From Chitinophaga varians (lineage in GTDB: Bacteria; Bacteroidota; Bacteroidia; Chitinophagales; Chitinophagaceae), in the NCBI RefSeq assembly GCF_014529945.1, contig NZ_JACVFB010000002.1, forward strand, positions 248,001 to 312,000: a DNA stretch of 64,000 nucleotides, in the 5' to 3' direction. Below, one piece after another: positions 45,489 to 54,141 of this stretch. The translations under genes were made by a program, and so were the position numbers. How positions within the stretch are numbered: the first letter of the stretch is position 1; each line of letters starts with the position of its first letter. The notes below the pieces were generated by a model. That model was not told the origin of the DNA. It worked only from the letters and a program-made list of their open reading frames with translations, and did no database searches.

Positions 45489-45630
45489 ATTGGATTTAGG
45501 GATTTAGGAATTTTCTGATTTTGGAGTGTTGTCGGTTCCATAAATACTATTTAACAACATCATAAAATGTATTGCCATCTATTCTCTAAATTCCAAAATC
45601 TCAAAATCTGTAAATCCAATAACCAAATAT
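45489..45630. repeat. Imperfect AT-rich inverted repeat (element C)
   Basis: Left part (about 45489-45532, ttggatttagggatttagg and following) is roughly complementary to the right part (about 45582-45630, aaaatctcaaaatctgtaaatccaa). The pairing is imperfect but has the same gattt-rich arms as elements D and H. Located between the divergent hydroxylase and FadR-type genes. Confidence 0.5.
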
Positions 45631-45659
45631 TAAAATTACCAAATAACCAAATGATTTCT

Positions 45660-45667
45660 TATCTTTG
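45660..45667 (+). promoter_or_regulatory. -7 promoter box of the FadR-type regulator gene
   Basis: TATCTTTG, perfect TAnnTTTG match, 15 bp before the ATG at 45683, which leaves a leader of about 10 nt. It argues against a TTG start at 45665. Confidence 0.75.
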
Positions 45668-45670
45668 CAA

Positions 45671-45686
45671 ACATCTGATGATATGA
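45671..45686 (+). promoter_or_regulatory. Operator-like site at the FadR-type regulator start
   Basis: acatctgatgatatga lies between the -7 box and the start codon. It matches the site at 46408-46423 upstream of the MFS gene at 14 of 16 positions. A bound repressor here would block its own promoter. Confidence 0.6.
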
Positions 45687-46357
45687 TGAATACAGGATCA
45701 GCGCCATTAAAGCGTCAAAATCTCGCGGAAGAGGTGGCCGACAGGCTGCAGGAATTGATATTCAGTGGTAAATACACCACCGGGCAGCGGTTGCCGACGG
45801 AGCCGGAACTCATGCAACAATTTGGCGTGGGCCGCTCTAGTATACGCGAGGCCGTGAAGATATTGGCCAATAAAGGACTGGTGAAGGTACAGCAGGGGCT
45901 TGGTACTTTTGTGATATCACAGATCGGTAGCGGGGAACCGCTAAGCCAGCGGCTGCAGCGGGCAGACTTTGAGGAGTTGAACGAAGTGAGGCTGCTGCTG
46001 GAAGTAAAAATTGCCGAGAGGGCTGCTATCCACCGTAACAACAAGGATATAGAGAAGATGAAAGGTTTCCTGAAAAAACGTTTCACCACTGCTACGGCCA
46101 ATGAGCTGGAGCCTTGTATCCAGGCGGATATCAACTTCCACACGGCGATTGCGGAAGCATCCAAAAATGAGATCATGCTGGACCTCTACAGGACGGTGGC
46201 TACGCACCTGAAAGCGTCGTTTGTAGCACGGTACAGCAATACCGACTCATTTGTGGAATCACAGTCACTACACGATGCACTGCTGCAAAGTATCGTTGAC
46301 AAAGACTCGAAAAAGGCATTGCTCTGGGCCACCAAAATCAGTACCCAAAGCAAGTAG
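45683..46357 (+). CDS. GntR-family transcriptional regulator (FadR/FCD subfamily)
   Basis: 224 residues from the ATG at 45683. N-terminal winged HTH (about 10-75, LPTEPELMQQFGVGRSSIRE) and a C-terminal all-helical FCD ligand domain (about 90-215), whose acidic/His residues usually bind a metal and a carboxylate ligand. Probable autoregulator and regulator of the downstream MFS gene through a shared 16-bp site. Ligand unknown. Confidence 0.9.
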   Translation: MMNTGSAPLKRQNLAEEVADRLQELIFSGKYTTGQRLPTEPELMQQFGVGRSSIREAVKILANKGLVKVQQGLGTFVISQIGSGEPLSQRLQRADFEELNEVRLLLEVKIAERAAIHRNNKDIEKMKGFLKKRFTTATANELEPCIQADINFHTAIAEASKNEIMLDLYRTVATHLKASFVARYSNTDSFVESQSLHDALLQSIVDKDSKKALLWATKISTQSK

Positions 46358-46407
46358 TATTCCGGTCACAACGCCCGTATCAGCGCTCATAATTTTTTTA
46401 TCCTTAA

Positions 46408-46423
46408 ACATCAGATGATCTGA
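46408..46423 (+). promoter_or_regulatory. Operator-like site upstream of the MFS gene
   Basis: acatcagatgatctga, of which the 13-bp core tcagatgatctga is a near-perfect palindrome about the central base. It matches the regulator's own site at 45671-45686. Confidence 0.6.
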
Positions 46424-46440
46424 CCTTCAAACAAGAAACC

Positions 46441-47667
46441 ATGACCACTATTACACAGGAAGCTCCTAAATCGGCTTCCCAACAAGTAGCCCAGCAGACG
46501 GTTTTTCCCATACTGATTGCGCTTAGCTTCACGCATCTGCTGAACGACACATTACAATCACTCATACCGGCCATTTATCCATTGGTTAGAAACACCATGA
46601 AGCTGAATTTCACCCAGATAGGCCTGATCACGCTGACCTTCCAGCTCTCAGCTTCTATTCTGCAGCCACTGGTAGGCCTGTTTACCGACAAAAGGCCGCA
46701 GCCTTTCTCCCTGGCCATCGGCATGGCTTTTACGCTGATAGGGCTGGTGAGCCTTTCCATGGCCGGCTCCCTGCCGATGCTGCTGGTGTCTGTTGCCCTG
46801 GTAGGCATTGGTTCTTCCGTATTCCACCCGGAAGCATCCCGCCTGGCGCATATGGCGTCTGGTGGTAAACACGGCATGGCACAGTCTTTATTCCAGGTAG
46901 GCGGTAACGCCGGTAGCTCACTGGGCCCGTTGATGGCCGCTGCGATCATTGTGCCGTTCGGGCAGTTTCATGTGATCTGGTTTTCTGTGCTGGCACTGCT
47001 GGCCATTTTTGTCATGATCTATATCGGTAATTGGTTCAAAGGCAATACCCACCGGATAAAACCGAAGAAAGCGGTGCAGCACCTGCAACAGCAAAGCTTA
47101 CCGCCGGTACGCGTGGTCATCTCCCTGGGCATCCTGCTGATCCTGATTTTCTCCAAATATTTCTACATGGCCAGTATGACCAACTACTATACCTTCTACC
47201 TGATAGATCGTTTTGGCGTATCTATCCAGAGTTCACAGGTATACCTGTTCATCTTCCTGTTCTCCGTTGCCGCCGGTACTTTCTTTGGAGGCCCGGTGGG
47301 CGACCGCATCGGGCGGAAGTACGTTATCTGGATATCCATTCTGGGTGCAGCACCGTTTGCCTTGCTGCTGCCCTATGCCAATCTGTTCTGGACCGCCGTA
47401 TTGAGTGTATTCATTGGCGTTATCCTCTCCTCCGCCTTCTCAGCCATTCTGGTGTATGCACAGGAACTGGTACCCGGCAAAGTGGGCATGATTGCCGGCC
47501 TCTTTTTCGGCCTCGCCTTTGGTATGGCCGGCGTGGCGTCAGCACTGCTGGGTAAACTGGCCGATGCCACCAGTATCGGGTATGTGTACCAGGTATGTTC
47601 CTATCTCCCATTGATAGGGCTCCTGACAGGCTTCCTGCCTAATCTGGAGAAAAAAGAAAAACAATAA
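46441..47667 (+). CDS. MFS transporter, fosmidomycin-resistance (Fsr)-like
   Basis: 408 residues with 12 predicted TM helices. The N-terminus (FSFTHLLNDTLQSLIPAIYPL-type sequence, visible as LSFTHLLNDTLQSLIPAIY), IGSSVFHPEASRLAHMASGG and FQVGGNAGSSLGPL are characteristic of Fsr-like exporters. Substrate is likely a small drug or metabolite. The operator shared with the upstream FadR-type gene indicates ligand-controlled expression. Confidence 0.9.
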   Translation: MTTITQEAPKSASQQVAQQTVFPILIALSFTHLLNDTLQSLIPAIYPLVRNTMKLNFTQIGLITLTFQLSASILQPLVGLFTDKRPQPFSLAIGMAFTLIGLVSLSMAGSLPMLLVSVALVGIGSSVFHPEASRLAHMASGGKHGMAQSLFQVGGNAGSSLGPLMAAAIIVPFGQFHVIWFSVLALLAIFVMIYIGNWFKGNTHRIKPKKAVQHLQQQSLPPVRVVISLGILLILIFSKYFYMASMTNYYTFYLIDRFGVSIQSSQVYLFIFLFSVAAGTFFGGPVGDRIGRKYVIWISILGAAPFALLLPYANLFWTAVLSVFIGVILSSAFSAILVYAQELVPGKVGMIAGLFFGLAFGMAGVASALLGKLADATSIGYVYQVCSYLPLIGLLTGFLPNLEKKEKQ

Positions 47668-47670
47668 CTT

Positions 47671-47760
47671 TGATTTTCGATTTCTTGATTTTCGATTTTG
47701 GAATTTAGATTGACTTTCCCTCATTTAAAATCAAAAAATCGAAAATCAGGAAATCGAAAA
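47671..47760. repeat. AT-rich inverted repeat (element D)
   Basis: Arms 47671-47700 (repeats of gattttcgattt) and 47727-47760 (aaatcgaaaatc-type repeats) are complementary with a few mismatches. The 26-nt loop includes tttagattgactttccctc. Lies between the MFS and EamA genes. Confidence 0.7.
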
Positions 47761-47770
47761 TTTATTTAGC

Positions 47771-48676
47771 ATGTGGAAAGGTATTCTGTTGGTGCTGTTG
47801 GGCGCCTGCAGCTTTGGAATTTTATCGACGATCGTTAAACTGGGCTACCAGGAGGGTTTTACCCTTGGAGAGCTATGCAGTGTGCAAGCCGGCTTTGGGA
47901 TGCTGGCATTATGGGCGCTTCACTTTCTATCGGGCCGCACTACCCTGGGGCTCCGGAACAAAGAAGCACGCACCTGTTTCATACTGGGCAGCTCCACCGG
48001 CCTTGTCAGCATCACCTATTATCAAAGTGTACAATATATCCCGGCCAGTATGGCCATTATACTGCTGATGCAGTTTACCTGGATGAGTATGCTGGCCGAA
48101 TGGCTGATTTATAAAAAGCGGCCCACCGCTATTCAGTGGGTAGCGGTTATCTTTATCCTCGGCGGCACACTGTTAGCCGGGGGACTGTTTAACAGCAACG
48201 GTGTTCACCTCGACTGGCGGGGCATCGGGTTTGGCATGCTGGCGGCGCTTTTTTATACCACCTTCATTGTGGTGAGCGGTCGTGTGGGACACTCTCTTAC
48301 GCCGGTGCTGAAGAGCGCCTGGATCGTTACCGGAGCTTTTCTGATCATCACGTTGCTGTTCCCGCCGGTTTACCTGTGGAACGGCCGGATGGCCACCACC
48401 ACCTTGTGGATGTGGGGCGTACCGCTGGCCCTTTTCGGGACAGTACTGCCACCCTTCCTGTTTTCCAAAGGGATGCCGCAGACAGGCGTGGCGCTGGGCG
48501 CCATCCTGAGTGCAGCGGAGCTGCCGGTAGCCACCATTGCCGCCACGCTGTTCCTGCACGAAAGGATTACCCCGGTACAGATAACCGGCGTTTTCATCAT
48601 CCTGGCGGCCATTGTGGCGGCCAACCTGAAAAAACCCAAAGTGGCCCCTGCTAAAAGCGAACTATTAAACCCATGA
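47771..48676 (+). CDS. EamA/DMT-superfamily transporter
   Basis: 301 residues with ten hydrophobic segments arranged as two EamA repeats (about 5-135 and 150-292). Exporter of the drug/metabolite transporter superfamily; substrate unknown. It follows element D and may be read through from the MFS gene. Confidence 0.88.
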   Translation: MWKGILLVLLGACSFGILSTIVKLGYQEGFTLGELCSVQAGFGMLALWALHFLSGRTTLGLRNKEARTCFILGSSTGLVSITYYQSVQYIPASMAIILLMQFTWMSMLAEWLIYKKRPTAIQWVAVIFILGGTLLAGGLFNSNGVHLDWRGIGFGMLAALFYTTFIVVSGRVGHSLTPVLKSAWIVTGAFLIITLLFPPVYLWNGRMATTTLWMWGVPLALFGTVLPPFLFSKGMPQTGVALGAILSAAELPVATIAATLFLHERITPVQITGVFIILAAIVAANLKKPKVAPAKSELLNP

Positions 48677-48691
48677 GGTGTTTTTTTTATT

Positions 48692-48699
48692 TATCTTTG
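48692..48699 (+). promoter_or_regulatory. -7 promoter box of the TPR membrane protein gene
   Basis: TATCTTTG, perfect TAnnTTTG, 41 bp before the ATG at 48741. Confidence 0.7.
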
Positions 48700-48740
48700 C
48701 CCCCGCTATTAGAAACAAGTGACTTACGAACAGTTTTTTC

Positions 48741-49391
48741 ATGAAAGCATTTAACTTTTTTATTCTATATCGTTTCCCGATCGGGATCGTGTTATTGGTA
48801 GCCGGTATCGCCCTCGGGTTGTCGGTAGGATGGTGGGAAGCGACCGTTGTGCTGCTGATCGCCGTGATCTGTATTGTAACGCACCTCCTGTTTGGCCCTA
48901 TGCGGATGGTACAGGAAGCGGTGGAAGCCGGTGATATAGACCGCGCCACTGCGCTCATGAATAAAGTGAAGTTCCCTAAACTGCTGTATAAACCTATCCG
49001 TTCTGTATACTACTTCATGCAAAGCAACATGGCGATGTACAGCAACGACCTGGACAAAGCCGAGGCCACTATCCGCCAGAGCATCCAGTCCGGTAGCCCC
49101 ATGAAGGAATATGAAGGCATGCAGTACTTCCAGCTGGGCACCATCGCTTACCAGAAAAACGACCTGAAAACGGCCGACCAGAACCTGAAGAAAGCAGTGC
49201 GTATGGGCTTACCTGATAAAGAAAATACCGCTGCCGCCCTGCTCACGCTGGCATCCATCGCGATGAGCCGCCGCGACTTCAAATCTGCTAAAGAATACTT
49301 CCGCAGAGCCAAAGCGCAAAAGCCTACTACTGCCCAGATCGTAAACCAGATCAAGGAAATGGACAAGTACATCTCCAGAATGCCTGGTTGA
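48741..49391 (+). CDS. Membrane-anchored tetratricopeptide-repeat protein
   Basis: 216 residues. Two adjacent TM segments (about 10-30 and 33-52) are followed by a cytoplasmic or periplasmic TPR domain (about 60-205), with units such as AEATIRQSIQSGSPMKEYEG and ADQNLKKAVRMGLPDKENTA. Scaffold protein of unknown partners, conserved in appearance with Bacteroidota genomes. Own promoter and terminator. Confidence 0.8.
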   Translation: MKAFNFFILYRFPIGIVLLVAGIALGLSVGWWEATVVLLIAVICIVTHLLFGPMRMVQEAVEAGDIDRATALMNKVKFPKLLYKPIRSVYYFMQSNMAMYSNDLDKAEATIRQSIQSGSPMKEYEGMQYFQLGTIAYQKNDLKTADQNLKKAVRMGLPDKENTAAALLTLASIAMSRRDFKSAKEYFRRAKAQKPTTAQIVNQIKEMDKYISRMPG

Positions 49392-49414
49392 TCAGACAAT
49401 CATATTTTGAAAGC

Positions 49415-49449
49415 AAGGCCGGATGATAGTCATCCGGCCTTCTTTTTTT
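49415..49449 (+). terminator. Terminator after the TPR membrane protein gene
   Basis: Perfect 12-bp stem aaggccggatga (49415-49426) with tcatccggcctt (49430-49441), then c and a T-run. It isolates the B12 cluster from upstream transcription. Confidence 0.9.
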
Positions 49450-49487
49450 ATCTTGTGCATAGTGCCGAATTCGTAATTTCGCCCACT

Positions 49488-51428
49488 ATGAACTTGAAAC
49501 TTTACACGCTCCCCCTCCTCTTCTCTTTACCCTTTTCCGCTACAGCACAAGATTCCGTGCCGCGGATCAGCCAGTTGAACGAGGTCTCTGTCACAGCCAC
49601 CAAAGGGCCGCAAAAGGCCAGCGAAACCGGCAAGGTAGTCACCATCCTTACGCATGAATATCTGGAAAAAAACAGCGGCAAAACCATCGCCGCAATTCTC
49701 AGTCAACAGGCTGGCATTACCATCAACGGTGCTCAAAACAACCGGGGCACGGTACCGGAAGTATATATGCGGGGCGCCTCCAACGGCAACGCCCTGATAC
49801 TGATAGATGGCCTGCCGGTGAGCGATGCCTCCCAGATAGCCAATTCCTTTGATCTCAACTTCATCTCCCCCGACCTGGTTGAACGCATTGAAATCCTCCG
49901 CGGCAGCCAGTCCACACTCTACGGCTCCAATGCCGTAGCTGGCGTGATCAATATCATCACCCGGAAAAAAACCGATAAAAAATTCGGCGTCACCGCCAAT
50001 ACCAGCTACGGCAGCTACAACAGCTTCCTGGGTAACGTCAGCGCCTATGGCAATGCCGGCAAATTCTCCTACCTGCTGGGCTACAAATACGAAACATCCA
50101 ACGGCCTCTCTGACGCCTACGACTCTACCGGCAAAGCCGGTTTCGATAAGGACGGCTTCCAGCAGCACAGCGTATTCGCCAAACTGGGCCTACAGGCCAC
50201 TTCCCGCTGGCGGCTTCAGTACCTGTTCGACTACAGCAACTACCGTCACGACCTGGACGAAGGAGCGTTTATCGATGACCGGGACTATACCGGTAAAGCC
50301 AATAATATGCTCCATGGGTTCAGCAGCGAATACCAGTTCAAAAACGGCAGCTGGCACGTGCTGTACAGCTACCAGCGTACCAAACGCCATATCCTGAACG
50401 ACTCCGGATACGTTGCCCCGACAGGCTTCAGCAAATATGATCTGTCCGACTTCACCTCCAATATCCATCAGGTAGAGAGTTATGTCAACTGGAATGCCTC
50501 CCGTGTGATACGGCTGGTAGCCGGTGGCGCCTTCTCCTCGGCCAATATGGACCAGTTCAATCAGCGCCTGGGCCAGCCCGCTCCGTGGGACCCCAATCCG
50601 CAGATGGAGTTCACCCGCCTGTCTTATGATAGCGCCCATGCCCGCCAAACCAGCGTGTATGCTTCGCTGTTACTGCACAACCTGGGTGGATTTAATCTGG
50701 AAGCAGGTGGTCGTTTCAATCACCATAACATCTATGGCAACAACCAGACCTTCACCTTCAACCCATCTTACCTGATTCATCAAAATCATAAAGTATTTAT
50801 TAATATATCATCTGCGTATAAGATCCCTTCCCTGTATCAGCTGTATACATCGATATATGGTAACAAGGACCTGAAGCCGGAGTCCACCGTTAGCTACGAA
50901 GGTGGTTACCAGGCTACTGTGGCCCACCAGGCGCTGGATTTTAGGGTGACGGGCTTTGGTCGTCGTACCAGTGACCTGATCCTTTTTACCAGTAACTATG
51001 TGAATGCTGATAAACAGTGGGCTTATGGTGCAGAGGTGGAGGCCGACTGGCACATTACCCGTCAGCTGGACCTGAACGTAAACTATGCTTATACCGACGG
51101 TCGCCTGCATACCACCCAGAACGGAAAAGATACCTCCTGGTATAATCTGTACAGAATCCCCAAACACGCGGTGAACGCCACCTTGGGTTACCAGGTTACC
51201 CGCGCCCTGTATGCCAGCGCTTCTTACCGGTATACCGGCGAGCGCTATCAGGGAGCAAAGCCTATGGGAGATTATTACACGCTGGACCTCTATGGTGAGT
51301 ATAAATTTGGTAACTTGCTGAAAATTTATGCCGGGTTCCGAAATATTACCGATAATCAGTATTTTGATATCCTTGGCTATAATTCCCGCCGGTTTAACTG
51401 TAATGCCGGTGTTGTGTTGAATTTGTAA
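49488..51428 (+). CDS. TonB-dependent receptor, BtuB-like (probable vitamin B12 receptor)
   Basis: 646 residues from the ATG at 49488. The in-frame extension from 49407 passes through the terminator hairpin and is rejected. Signal peptide FSLPFSATAQD; TonB-box-like start (ISQLNEVSVTATKG); plug domain (about 40-150, VYMRGASNGNALILIDGLPV, RIEILRGSQSTLYGSNAVAG); 22-strand barrel ending in Leu. Its place at the head of a B12 gene cluster and its BtuB-like length support cobalamin or cobinamide uptake. No cobalamin riboswitch fits in the 39 bp between the terminator and the start. Confidence 0.88.
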   Translation: MNLKLYTLPLLFSLPFSATAQDSVPRISQLNEVSVTATKGPQKASETGKVVTILTHEYLEKNSGKTIAAILSQQAGITINGAQNNRGTVPEVYMRGASNGNALILIDGLPVSDASQIANSFDLNFISPDLVERIEILRGSQSTLYGSNAVAGVINIITRKKTDKKFGVTANTSYGSYNSFLGNVSAYGNAGKFSYLLGYKYETSNGLSDAYDSTGKAGFDKDGFQQHSVFAKLGLQATSRWRLQYLFDYSNYRHDLDEGAFIDDRDYTGKANNMLHGFSSEYQFKNGSWHVLYSYQRTKRHILNDSGYVAPTGFSKYDLSDFTSNIHQVESYVNWNASRVIRLVAGGAFSSANMDQFNQRLGQPAPWDPNPQMEFTRLSYDSAHARQTSVYASLLLHNLGGFNLEAGGRFNHHNIYGNNQTFTFNPSYLIHQNHKVFINISSAYKIPSLYQLYTSIYGNKDLKPESTVSYEGGYQATVAHQALDFRVTGFGRRTSDLILFTSNYVNADKQWAYGAEVEADWHITRQLDLNVNYAYTDGRLHTTQNGKDTSWYNLYRIPKHAVNATLGYQVTRALYASASYRYTGERYQGAKPMGDYYTLDLYGEYKFGNLLKIYAGFRNITDNQYFDILGYNSRRFNCNAGVVLNL

Positions 51429-51445
51429 ACATTAAAACCAACATA

Positions 51446-52042
51446 ATGTCTTTAAAAAATCTTAATCCCCGGTTTGGTATACTGCTGCTGTTTATGCTGG
51501 TGGCAGGTATTATACGAGTAGTGTTGGGAGCTGATCAGTCTACTCTCCAACCGATTGCCATGTTTACACCGGTAGGTGCTATGGCGCTGTTTGGCGGAGC
51601 TGCGTTCTCCGAAAAATGGAAGTCCTATGCGTTTCCGCTATTGACCTTATTCCTCAGTGATATTATCCTGATGCAGGTATTTCACCGGGAATATGCGCAG
51701 GGTCTGTTGTACAAAGGCTGGGCAGCCAACTACATCAGCTTTGTGTTCATTGTGCTGATTGGTCAGCTGGTGATCCGTAAGATGAGCGTAGGCCGCATCG
51801 CTGTTGCAGCAGTAGCAGGCGCGCTGACACATTTCCTGATTTCCAACTTCGGCGTATGGATCAGTGGCTCCACTGATATCACTACTGGTTTACCGTTTAC
51901 CAGAGACATGGCAGGCCTGACCAAATGTTACATCCTGGCTATTCCTTTCATGAAGTATTTCCTGGTAGGCACCCTGGTGTACAGCACTATTTTCTTCGGC
52001 AGCTATGCCATCGTAGACCGCAAACTGCGTCTGGCTCACTAA
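51446..52042 (+). CDS. DUF6580 membrane protein, candidate cobalamin S-component-like carrier
   Basis: 198 residues, five to six TM helices, very hydrophobic with the small-residue pattern (TPVGAMALFGGAAFSEKW, VAGALTHFLISNFGVWISG) seen in ECF S-components and other small carriers. Position 17 bp after the BtuB-like receptor gene and before the surface lipoprotein suggests inner-membrane transport of B12 or its precursor. There are no btuCDF or ECF ATPase genes here, so an energising module would have to be shared. Function is inferred from context. Confidence 0.75.
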   Translation: MSLKNLNPRFGILLLFMLVAGIIRVVLGADQSTLQPIAMFTPVGAMALFGGAAFSEKWKSYAFPLLTLFLSDIILMQVFHREYAQGLLYKGWAANYISFVFIVLIGQLVIRKMSVGRIAVAAVAGALTHFLISNFGVWISGSTDITTGLPFTRDMAGLTKCYILAIPFMKYFLVGTLVYSTIFFGSYAIVDRKLRLAH

Positions 52043-52061
52043 AATATTTCCTCACTTTTTG

Positions 52062-52151
52062 ATTTAGAGATTTAATTATTGTTATAGCGCACTGGTTGTT
52101 TTTACAGAGATAAAAATGACCTGCTCTATAACAGTAGCTAAATCTCTAAAT
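52062..52151. repeat. AT-rich inverted repeat (element E)
   Basis: Arms 52062-52087 (atttagagatttaattattg and on) and 52126-52151 match at 22 of 26 positions. Lies within the B12 cluster between the DUF6580 and DUF5074 genes. Confidence 0.7.
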
Positions 52152-52177
52152 ATTTAGACCCAACAAACAATCGTACC

Positions 52178-53506
52178 ATGCGTAGATTTACATGCCATTT
52201 GCAACAGCTCTTTCTCCTGGCTGCAGCTGCATTGCTGACTTTTTCCGCCTGTCAGAAAGATAATATCGCAGAAGTGGTCATCCCTGTTATCAGCAACCCC
52301 GGACTTAAAGATGGTAAAGACACCATAGCCGTTGGTGACACCCGCGTATTACGTCCGCAGCTTACTAATGCCAAAGATCCCTCCTTTCTCTGGCTGGTAA
52401 ACGGCGTAACCGCAGGCACCGATTCTGTTTATACCTTTAAACCTACCGCTTCCGGCGATTATACCATCACCTTCAAGGTAAGCGCAGGCAACAGCCTCAA
52501 CTCCTATTTTTACCGTATCAAGGTAACAGATAAGTATGACAACGGGTTCTTCATCGTCAATGAAGGCTGGTTTGGCAACGAAAAAGGAGATGTGAATTTC
52601 TACCGTTATGGAGAAGATACCCTGCATAAGAACGTCTTCCAGCTGGAGAACCCCGGCAAAACACTGGGCACCACCGCAGAATACGGCGTTGTTTTCAATA
52701 ACCGGATTTACCTGGTCTCCAAAGATGCACCGATGGTAGCTGCCGATGTGCATTCCATGAAAGAGCTGGGCCGCACGCCACAGCCCCCCGCCACCGCAAA
52801 CGCTTTCTGCCCTGTTAACAATAGCAAGGGCCTGCTGTCCACCACCGATGGGGTTTATCCGGTAGATCTCGGCTCTCTCGCCATTGGCGCCAAAATCCCC
52901 GGTATCACCGGCCAGGCAGGTAGCATGCTGAAAGCTGGCAACTACGTATTTGTCATGTCAGAATCAGCAGGTATCGTAGTACTCAATGCCAATGATTTCA
53001 GCATCGCGACCACCCTGGTGAAAGCAGACATTGGACTGGCCATCACGCCGGACGGAACTGTCTGGGCAGGCCAGGGCCAGAACCTGTATGCCATCAATTC
53101 CACCACACTGGCTGTTAATACCATCGCCCTGCCCTTCCCGGTATATGGCGCATGGGGAGCCTGGAATGCCACGATGATCACCGCATCCAGCGTTGAAAAT
53201 GCTGTATTCATTGCTAAGACCAACGACTGGGGCATCAATGGCAAAGAAATTTATAAATACCAACCCGGTAATGCAGCTTCCCTGCAGACGCCTTTCATCA
53301 CCTTGCCGACAGACAGAGAGCTGTATGGTGCAGGTTTCCGGTATAACCCGGCTAATAACACCCTGGTGGCTACCGGCGTAGAACCCGGTTATGGCACCCA
53401 CTTCAAACAAAATACCCTCTTTATCTATAACGCCACCACCGGTGCTGTAGTGAAGAACATTCCATATACCGGGTACTTCTTCCCGGCTATTCCCGTATTC
53501 AATTAG
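52178..53506 (+). CDS. DUF5074 surface beta-propeller lipoprotein (BtuG-like)
   Basis: 442 residues. A lipoprotein signal ends in TFSACQKD, giving a surface- or periplasm-exposed lipoprotein. An Ig/PKD-like domain (about 38-118) is followed by a beta-propeller of the DUF5074/YncE type (about 125-442; repeated NGFFIVNEGWFG, GVYPVDLGS, GTVWAGQGQNLYAINS). BtuG of Bacteroides, a propeller lipoprotein next to BtuB, captures B12 with very high affinity; the same order here suggests the same job, which is inference. Confidence 0.8.
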   Translation: MRRFTCHLQQLFLLAAAALLTFSACQKDNIAEVVIPVISNPGLKDGKDTIAVGDTRVLRPQLTNAKDPSFLWLVNGVTAGTDSVYTFKPTASGDYTITFKVSAGNSLNSYFYRIKVTDKYDNGFFIVNEGWFGNEKGDVNFYRYGEDTLHKNVFQLENPGKTLGTTAEYGVVFNNRIYLVSKDAPMVAADVHSMKELGRTPQPPATANAFCPVNNSKGLLSTTDGVYPVDLGSLAIGAKIPGITGQAGSMLKAGNYVFVMSESAGIVVLNANDFSIATTLVKADIGLAITPDGTVWAGQGQNLYAINSTTLAVNTIALPFPVYGAWGAWNATMITASSVENAVFIAKTNDWGINGKEIYKYQPGNAASLQTPFITLPTDRELYGAGFRYNPANNTLVATGVEPGYGTHFKQNTLFIYNATTGAVVKNIPYTGYFFPAIPVFN

Positions 53507-53516
53507 AAAATTACAA

Positions 53517-53588
53517 ATGACGAATGGAGGGCTCCCTTACAGAGGGGTTATTTATAACCTTTCCAAAAGGGAGCCCTCCATTCGTCAT
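53517..53588. repeat. Palindromic element with GGAGGGCT arms (element F)
   Basis: Perfect 22-bp inverted repeat 53517-53538 with 53567-53588 (atgacgaatggagggctccc and complement). Outer attacga-type arms extend imperfectly to 53508 and 53611. The loop contains ggttatttataacc. Homologous through arms and loop to element G. Sits between the DUF5074 gene and cobU and may act as a terminator or attenuator. Confidence 0.85.
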
Positions 53589-53617
53589 TCGTCATTGGTA
53601 ATTCGTAATTTATCGAT

Positions 53618-54133
53618 ATGATCACACTCGTTACAGGTGGCGCCCGTTCCGGTAAGAGCCGGTATGCACAAGATCAGGCGCTGGCTTCCGGCCAGCCGCC
53701 GGTGTATGTGGCCACCGCCAAAATATGGGACGAGGACTTTGCCGAACGTATCCGGCGTCACCAGTCAGAGCGCGGCCCTTCCTGGACCAACTACGAGGAA
53801 GAGCTGTACGTAAGCCGTTTGCCGCTGGCAGGACGGACCGTGGTGATCGATTGTGTCACCTTATGGCTCACGAACTTTTTTTCGCTCCACGATTATGACA
53901 TTGACAAAGCACTGGCAGCGCTGCAGGCGGAGATCGACGCGTTGCGGGAGCTGCCCGGGCATTTCCTCATTGTAACCAATGAAATAGGCATGGGTCTACA
54001 TGCCGAGACTGCCGTTGGCCGTAAATTTACAGACCTTCAGGGTTGGGCCAACCAATACATTGCACGCATAGCCGACACCGTCGTACTAATGGTTTCCGGT
54101 ATCCCGGTTGTAATTAAGAAAAGAGACCTCTAA
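53618..54133 (+). CDS. cobU: Adenosylcobinamide kinase / adenosylcobinamide-phosphate guanylyltransferase
   Basis: 171 residues. P-loop GGARSGKSRYAQ at the N-terminus and the CobU motif VVIDCVTLWLTNFF. Phosphorylates adenosylcobinamide and then transfers GMP, giving AdoCbi-GDP. First enzyme of the nucleotide-loop assembly set cobU-cobT-cobS-cobC, with 8 bp to cobT. Confidence 0.95.
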   Translation: MITLVTGGARSGKSRYAQDQALASGQPPVYVATAKIWDEDFAERIRRHQSERGPSWTNYEEELYVSRLPLAGRTVVIDCVTLWLTNFFSLHDYDIDKALAALQAEIDALRELPGHFLIVTNEIGMGLHAETAVGRKFTDLQGWANQYIARIADTVVLMVSGIPVVIKKRDL

Positions 54134-54141
54134 AAAATAAC

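Noticed and set aside
49407..49487. N-terminal extension of the BtuB-like receptor from 49407
   Set aside because: It would read through a strong terminator hairpin and place the signal peptide internally; the ATG at 49488 fits better.
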